Under the pieces are notes generated by a model, which was not told the DNA's origin, did not search any database, and saw only the letters and a program-made list of their open reading frames with translations. 64,000 nucleotides of DNA from an uncultured Clostridium sp. (lineage in GTDB: Bacteria > Bacillota > Clostridia > Lachnospirales > Lachnospiraceae), in assembly GCA_934438135.1 (NCBI GenBank), contig CAKSBP010000002.1, forward strand, positions 1 to 64,000, read 5' to 3'. A program made the translations under genes and the position numbers. Positions 59,527 to 64,000 of this stretch are shown piece after piece (positions within the stretch are counted from its first letter, which is position 1; each line of letters begins with the position of its first letter).

Positions 59527-60489
59527 ATGAAGTATACAAAGTTAGGAACAACAGATATTGAAATTTCACGTTTATGTGTGGGATGCATGAGTTTTGGAGA
59601 TCCAGCCAGTAAGATGCATGACTGGACGTTAAATCCACAGGAAAGTGAGGTTATTATAAAACATGCACTGGATTTGGGGATAAACTTTTTTGACACAGCA
59701 AATTGCTATTCGGCAGGAACTAGTGAGGAATATCTGGGAAGAGCTATCAAAAATAATATTGCAAGAGAAAAGGTTGTTCTTGCAACAAAAGTATATTTTA
59801 ATGAAGGAAAACTTTCGAAAGAAGCCATTCCAAGAGAAGTAGAAGGTTCTCTGAAAAGACTTGGAACGGATTATATTGATCTTTTGATTATCCACAGATT
59901 TGATTATAGTACTCCGATTGAAGAAACCATGGAGGCATTGCATAAAGTCGTTCAGTCTGGGAAAGTCCGTGCCATTGGGGCATCTGCCATGTATGGATAT
60001 CAATTTATGAAAATGCAGTATGTGGCGGAATTAAATGGCTGGACGAAATTTGTTTCCATGCAGAATCATTATAATCTTCTTTATCGTGAGGATGAGAGAG
60101 AACTGATTCCAATCTGTGACGAGCAGAAGGTATCCAGAACCCCATACAGTCCACTTGCAGCTGGAAGACTTTCACGTCCTACCTGGTCTGCTGATACGCT
60201 GCGAAGTAAAACCGATGTAGTAGCAGAAGGAAAATATGACAGCACAAAAGACAGTGATATGTTGATTGTAAAGAGAGTGGCTGAACTGGCAGAACAAAAG
60301 AATGCCACTATGACACAGATTGCTCTTGCCTGGCAGTTTGCCAAAGGAAGTGCTGCCCCTATTATTGGAGCAACTAAAGCAGAATATTTTGATGATGCAG
60401 CTGGAAGTTTTAATGTTTCGCTATCTGAGGAGGATGTTACATTTCTAGAAGAGCCTTATGTAGCACATAAGATTGTTGGAGCATTATAA
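59527..60489 (+). CDS. Aldo/keto reductase
   Basis: This 320-residue NADPH-dependent reductase of the aldo/keto reductase fold has the catalytic tetrad: Asp in NFFDTANCYS with the Tyr nearby, Lys in LATKVYF, and His in LLIIHRFD. It belongs to the YajO/YghZ-like group, which often acts on quinones, methylglyoxal or sugars, and the substrate is unknown. ATG 59527 is preferred over the immediately preceding ATG because GGAGG is only 3 bases before that one. It has no Fe-S extension, unlike the reductase at 62129. Confidence 0.92.
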   Translation: MKYTKLGTTDIEISRLCVGCMSFGDPASKMHDWTLNPQESEVIIKHALDLGINFFDTANCYSAGTSEEYLGRAIKNNIAREKVVLATKVYFNEGKLSKEAIPREVEGSLKRLGTDYIDLLIIHRFDYSTPIEETMEALHKVVQSGKVRAIGASAMYGYQFMKMQYVAELNGWTKFVSMQNHYNLLYREDERELIPICDEQKVSRTPYSPLAAGRLSRPTWSADTLRSKTDVVAEGKYDSTKDSDMLIVKRVAELAEQKNATMTQIALAWQFAKGSAAPIIGATKAEYFDDAAGSFNVSLSEEDVTFLEEPYVAHKIVGAL

Positions 60490-60504
60490 TCTATCCAAAC
60501 TATC

Positions 60505-60534
60505 TTGCACTTAAAAAAAAAATTATGCTATAGT
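60505..60534 (+). promoter_or_regulatory. Promoter of the second MATE gene
   Basis: TTGCAC, an 18-base spacer and TATAGT with a TG extension lie just upstream of the riboswitch-like leader. Confidence 0.7.
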
Positions 60535-60557
60535 GAAGATAAATTAATAAAAAATAC

Positions 60558-60640
60558 TTCTCTGCCACAGGGGGCAGGAGTTAAGCGCCAGGCTTTCTAT
60601 CATTAGGTATTAGAAGATAGGGAGTGCTGGTGCTTTTTGT
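60558..60640 (+). promoter_or_regulatory. Probable guanidine-IV (mepA motif) riboswitch
   Basis: The leader of a MATE gene has a short hairpin CTGCC-ACAGGG-GGCAG (60562-60577), a linker GAGTTAA, and a second long hairpin (GCGCCAG 60585-60591 with CTGGTGC 60627-60633, inner CTATC/GATAG) that ends in CTTTTTG, so it acts as a terminator. Two hairpins with such a loop, ahead of mepA-type MATE genes in Clostridia, fit the guanidine-IV class. The class name is by recollection and was not tested against a model. Confidence 0.6.
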
Positions 60641-60675
60641 GATGAAACAGATAAAAACATAGGAGTATATCAAAG

Positions 60676-62004
60676 ATGGAGAACAACGATTTTTTTGGAA
60701 CAGAAAAAGTGTGGAAAATATTATTACAGCTGGCGCCTCCGGTCATGTTAGCCCAGTTAATTCAAGCTGTGTACAATATTGTTGACAGTTATTTTATTGG
60801 AAGATATTCGGAGAGTGGATTGACGGCACTTTCTGTTATTTTTCCAATTCAGCTGATTATTATTGCAGTGGCAGTTGGAAGTGGTGTAGGAGTGAATACA
60901 CTTTTATCCAGGTATAGTGCGAAGGGGCTTAAAAAGGAAATAGAGGAGACAGCAGGAACTGGCATCTTTCTCGCGGGAATAAGCTGGCTTTTTTTTGCGG
61001 TGATTTCTGTTCTCATTATGAGACCATATGCAGCCATCTCTGCAAATGCCCAGACAGTTATTGAGCAGGCGGTTGTATATGGAAGAATTGTGTGTGTTGG
61101 AAGCATTGGAGTTTTTATGGAAAGCATGTTTTCTAAAATTCATCAGGCTGGCGGAAATATGCGTCTGCCAATGACAGCACAGATTATTGGGGCGATTGTG
61201 AATATTGTGCTGGATCCTGTTTTGATTTTTGGGATAGGAATTGTACCAAGGATGGGGATGGCGGGAGCAGCCATTGCTACTGTTTTAGGGCAGATAACTG
61301 CAGCAGTGATTACAGCTCAGGGGGCTATAAAAAAGCTACCAGCCCAAGGAAAAATAGCAGGATATGTGAAGAAAATTTACCAGCTAGGTTATCCATCTAT
61401 TTTAATGCAGAGTTTATATACGGTCTATATTGTAGCTTTAAATGTTATTCTTGCGGGATTTTGCGATGAGGCAGTGACGGTTCTTGGACTATATTATAAA
61501 GTACAGACATTTTTCTTTATTCCAATTGGAGGGCTTCAGACCTGCATTGTTCTAGTTTTAAGTTACAACTTTGCATGCAGGAAGATAAAACGGTGTCGGC
61601 AGATAGTAAGGAGTTCTGCATGGATGGCAGGAGTGCTGATGTTTCTTGGAACATTATGTTTTCTATTTTTTCCAACGGAGCTTATTCAGATATTCAGCCA
61701 CGATCCAAAGGTTTTGAGGATTGGTGAGAGAGCATTTCGGATTATTGGAATTAGTTTTATTCCGGCTGTTTTTTCCTTAATTATGCCGGTATTTTTTCAG
61801 GCGATTGGGGAGTCTTTTACCAGTGTTCTTCTTTCATTGACAAGACAGATTTTCTGCCTGATTCCGATTTTCTGGTTTTTCTCCCTTCTAGGTCTTAAGT
61901 ATACCTGGACTGCATTCCCGGTATCGGAATTTTTCACAGGAGGAGTGGGAATGATGCTTTATTTTCGGAAAGCAAAGAGGAATTTTGGGCTGGAAAGCCT
62001 ATAA
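60676..62004 (+). CDS. MATE family efflux transporter, MepA-like
   Basis: This 442-residue 12-segment MATE pump is only distantly similar to the one at 58130. The MepA-like type is recognised from LLQLAPPVMLAQLIQAVYNIVDSYFIG at the start and the paired internal repeats. Given the leader, it may export guanidine or a related cation and be induced by it. ATAGGAG is placed before the ATG. The gene ends close to a small unassigned reading frame and the next aldo/keto reductase, and no terminator was seen. Confidence 0.92.
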   Translation: MENNDFFGTEKVWKILLQLAPPVMLAQLIQAVYNIVDSYFIGRYSESGLTALSVIFPIQLIIIAVAVGSGVGVNTLLSRYSAKGLKKEIEETAGTGIFLAGISWLFFAVISVLIMRPYAAISANAQTVIEQAVVYGRIVCVGSIGVFMESMFSKIHQAGGNMRLPMTAQIIGAIVNIVLDPVLIFGIGIVPRMGMAGAAIATVLGQITAAVITAQGAIKKLPAQGKIAGYVKKIYQLGYPSILMQSLYTVYIVALNVILAGFCDEAVTVLGLYYKVQTFFFIPIGGLQTCIVLVLSYNFACRKIKRCRQIVRSSAWMAGVLMFLGTLCFLFFPTELIQIFSHDPKVLRIGERAFRIIGISFIPAVFSLIMPVFFQAIGESFTSVLLSLTRQIFCLIPIFWFFSLLGLKYTWTAFPVSEFFTGGVGMMLYFRKAKRNFGLESL

Positions 62005-62035
62005 AATAGTAAAGTAACTGGAAGGAGAATTTGAT

Positions 62036-62083
62036 ATGAAATCTGCTTTTGGTTTCATTGTCAATATTTCTACATTATGTTAA
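62036..62083 (+). CDS. Very short reading frame after the MATE gene (15 codons)
   Basis: GGAAGGAG lies 8 bases ahead of an ATG that opens the frame MKSAFGFIVNISTLC. No family is recognised. It could be a leader peptide for the reductase that starts 45 bases later, or chance. The good ribosome binding site is the only support. Confidence 0.22.
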   Translation: MKSAFGFIVNISTLC

Positions 62084-62128
62084 ACTGGTACAGATGGAGC
62101 ACTTATAAATTTAAAGGAGGACTTCGAA

Positions 62129-63256
62129 ATGAATGCAAAAAAGTTAGGTTTTGGTCTGATGCGTCTGCCATTAAATGACGTCAACAATGATTCAGATATT
62201 AATATGGAATTAACGAAAAAAATGGTGGATACTTTTCTTAAAAAAGGATTTACATATTTTGATACAGCGTGGATGTACTGTGGTTTTAAGAGTGAAAATG
62301 CGGTCAAGGAAGCATTAGTTGACCGCCATCCAAGAGATTCCTTTACATTGGCTACAAAACTTCATGCTGGATTTATAAAAACGAAAGAAGACTGCGATAA
62401 AATTTTCAAGGAACAGATGGAGAAAACAGGTGTTACATATTTTGATTATTATCTTCTTCATGACATTGGAACCGATCATTATGAAATCTACAAGAAACTG
62501 GACTGTTTTAACTGGCTGGCAGAGAAAAAGAAACAGGGGCTGGTAAAACATATGGGATTTTCTTTCCATGATAATGCTGAGATGCTGGATAAAGTGCTGA
62601 CAGAGCATCCAGAAATGGAATTTGTTCAGCTTCAGCTTAACTATCTGGATTGGGATAGTGAAGGGGTACAGTCAAGAAAATGCTATGAAGTTGCCGAGAA
62701 ACATGGGAAGCCGGTTATTGTTATGGAACCTGTAAAAGGTGGAACCCTTGCAAAAGTTCCAGAATCGGTAGAAAAAATGTTTAAAGAGTATCATCCAGGT
62801 ATGTCCATCCCATCTTGGGCAGTTCGTTTTGCAGCCAGTCAGAAAAATGTTATGATGGTTCTTTCCGGCATGAGTGATATGGAACAGATTTTGGACAATA
62901 CTGGATACATGGCAGATTTCCAACCTATGAATCAGGAAGAACTTGAAATTGTACAGAAAGCGGTCAAAGAGATTAATTCTGGTATTGAGATTCCTTGTAC
63001 GGGATGTTCCTATTGTACCGATGGATGCCCAATGAGTATTGCCATTCCAAAATATTTTTCTTTATATAATGCAGATAAGCAGGAAATTAAAGGAAAAGAA
63101 TGGACACCACAAGGGGAATATTATGACAGACTGATTAAAAATTTTGGTAAAGCAAGTGCCTGTATCGAGTGTGGACAATGTGAAGGAGTCTGTCCTCAGC
63201 ATCTTCCGATTATTGAAAATTTGAAGAAAGTAGCAGAACATTTTGAAGAAGCATAG
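62129..63256 (+). CDS. Aldo/keto reductase with C-terminal 4Fe-4S ferredoxin domain
   Basis: A 375-residue fusion. The aldo/keto reductase barrel (to about 280) has YFDTAWMY, LATKLH and YYLLHDIG with the usual catalytic residues. The C-terminal 90 residues contain two cysteine clusters, CTGCSYC...GCP (starting at Cys290) and CIECGQCEGVCPQ, typical of the ferredoxin-linked branch common in Clostridia. Electrons may pass through the cluster instead of only NADPH. AAAGGAGG precedes the ATG. It lies downstream of the second MATE gene and upstream of a thioredoxin-reductase-like gene. Confidence 0.94.
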   Translation: MNAKKLGFGLMRLPLNDVNNDSDINMELTKKMVDTFLKKGFTYFDTAWMYCGFKSENAVKEALVDRHPRDSFTLATKLHAGFIKTKEDCDKIFKEQMEKTGVTYFDYYLLHDIGTDHYEIYKKLDCFNWLAEKKKQGLVKHMGFSFHDNAEMLDKVLTEHPEMEFVQLQLNYLDWDSEGVQSRKCYEVAEKHGKPVIVMEPVKGGTLAKVPESVEKMFKEYHPGMSIPSWAVRFAASQKNVMMVLSGMSDMEQILDNTGYMADFQPMNQEELEIVQKAVKEINSGIEIPCTGCSYCTDGCPMSIAIPKYFSLYNADKQEIKGKEWTPQGEYYDRLIKNFGKASACIECGQCEGVCPQHLPIIENLKKVAEHFEEA

Positions 63257-63348
63257 ATGGCAGATATAGAATATTATCTCAAATCAATAATTCCAGCGGC
63301 AAAGAATTGTTAGTGAAAATAAAACCGATAAAATTTTTGTGTAATATG

Positions 63349-63357
63349 TGATATACT
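63349..63357 (+). promoter_or_regulatory. Extended -10 upstream of the thioredoxin-reductase-like gene
   Basis: TGATATACT forms an extended -10 about 45 bases before the start codon. No recognisable -35 lies at the proper distance. Confidence 0.4.
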
Positions 63358-63404
63358 AATCGTGATTCAACGTTATTTTAGAAAGTATAGAAAGGAGAAC
63401 GCAG

Positions 63405-64000
63405 TTGGAACGTTATGATATAGTTATAATCGGAACCGGACCGGCAGGCTGTTCTGCGGCAGTTACAGCAAAAATCCGAAATAAAAAAATATTACTGATA
63501 GGGAGTTCTCGGGTAAGTACAAAGGTGGAAAAGGCACATACGATTCAGAATTACCTTGGCCTTCCGGCCATTGCTGGAGAAGATTTGGGAAACGCGTATT
63601 TAAAACATCTGAAGGCTATGGATATTCAGATTACAGAGGATAAAGTAAATGCAGTTTATGATATGGGAGGCTGCTTTGGCATTCAGGCGGCCAAGGAGAT
63701 TTACGAGGCAGATTCCATTATTCTGGCAACTGGTGTTGTTATGGGAAAACCATATCCAGGAGAATCAGAATTTTTGGGAAAAGGCGTTAGTTACTGTGCC
63801 ACCTGTGATGCACCATTATATAGAAATAAAACGGTAGCGGTAATTGGATTTAGTCCAAAAGAGGAACTAGAAGCAGAATTTCTTGCAGAAATTGCAGAGA
63901 AAGTATATTATTTTCCAACTTATAAGGACGAAGCAAAACTTTCTGATAAAGTTGAGATTATCCATGAAGCACCAAGTGCGGTGGAAGGAGAGCAGTTTGT
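63405..64000 (+). CDS. Thioredoxin-reductase-like FAD/NAD(P) oxidoreductase (partial, cut by window end)
   Basis: The frame opens with a TTG start after AAAGGAG. The N-terminal FAD loop IIGTGPAGCSA and the redox-active CATC pair (Cys131 and Cys134, in SYCATCDAPLY) are those of the TrxB class. The segment between about residues 30 and 60 is shorter than in classic TrxB and lacks the usual GGQL block, so this may be a divergent or atypical family member with an unknown partner. The 3' end lies outside the window: 198 codons are seen of about 300 expected. Confidence 0.88.
   Translation, partial: MERYDIVIIGTGPAGCSAAVTAKIRNKKILLIGSSRVSTKVEKAHTIQNYLGLPAIAGEDLGNAYLKHLKAMDIQITEDKVNAVYDMGGCFGIQAAKEIYEADSIILATGVVMGKPYPGESEFLGKGVSYCATCDAPLYRNKTVAVIGFSPKEELEAEFLAEIAEKVYYFPTYKDEAKLSDKVEIIHEAPSAVEGEQF

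Overview
The window comes from a low-GC Gram-positive anaerobe of the class Clostridia, most likely the family Lachnospiraceae. The evidence is TTGACA/TATAAT promoters, strong AGGAGG ribosome binding sites with frequent GTG and TTG starts, an anaerobic pyruvate:ferredoxin oxidoreductase, a likely PPi-dependent phosphofructokinase, a secreted GH26/CBM enzyme next to a GH94 phosphorylase, and several families (DUF4364, DUF6145, DUF6465, DUF5692) that I associate with this group. The genus cannot be fixed from the sequence alone. Most of the window is chromosomal core. The only clear mobile DNA is a decayed insertion sequence scar at about 52.4-53.7 kb.

Layout. 0-10 kb: the 3' end of a 23S rRNA gene with no 5S gene after it, pduL, a leftward operon (malic enzyme, radical SAM protein, DUF4364), rho, rpmE with a structured leader, yqhQ-prmC-prfA, and murI. 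10-16 kb: a YczE-like membrane protein, the KtrB/KtrA potassium system, a SpoU methyltransferase, and an NfeD/SPFH pair. 16-24 kb: argF, citrate synthase, an operon of DUF6145, Dabb, coaX and dusB followed by phosphofructokinase, then asd behind a long leader. 24-28 kb, leftward: a membrane-anchored hypothetical protein, amt, a P-II protein whose leader starts with a terminator-like hairpin, and a uracil permease. 28-35 kb: cellobiose phosphorylase and a large secreted mannanase-like protein. 35-42 kb: an M20 amidohydrolase, a complete peptide ABC importer with fused ATPases, and a metal-dependent hydrolase. 42-49 kb: tRNA-Gln, a DUF6465 protein, a GntR-controlled ABC exporter with a 34-bp operator, and nifJ. 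49-57 kb: a hypothetical protein, greA, lysS, the IS scar, bioD-bioA under a BirA operator, and a DUF5692 protein. 57-64 kb: a MerR regulator divergent from a MATE pump with a 19-bp-spacer promoter, an aldo/keto reductase, a second MATE pump behind a probable guanidine-IV riboswitch, a ferredoxin-type aldo/keto reductase, and a truncated thioredoxin-reductase-like gene at the window edge.

How the parts work together. Malic enzyme, citrate synthase, NifJ and phosphofructokinase make up fermentative central carbon metabolism. P-II/Amt and ArgF serve nitrogen assimilation. The GH26 protein with GH94 suggests use of plant cell-wall glycans outside and inside the cell. The last 7 kb look like an accessory efflux and redox region under ligand-responsive control.

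The most notable items are (i) the roughly 190-nt highly structured segment after the truncated IS200-type TnpA at 53.46-53.67 kb, with no TnpB or IscB nuclease, (ii) the glnK-amt leader, which has a consensus promoter, an immediate terminator-like hairpin and two more hairpins, (iii) the guanidine-IV-like leader of the second MATE gene, and (iv) the unassigned asd leader. All motif and structure calls were made by eye. No database search or folding calculation was run.
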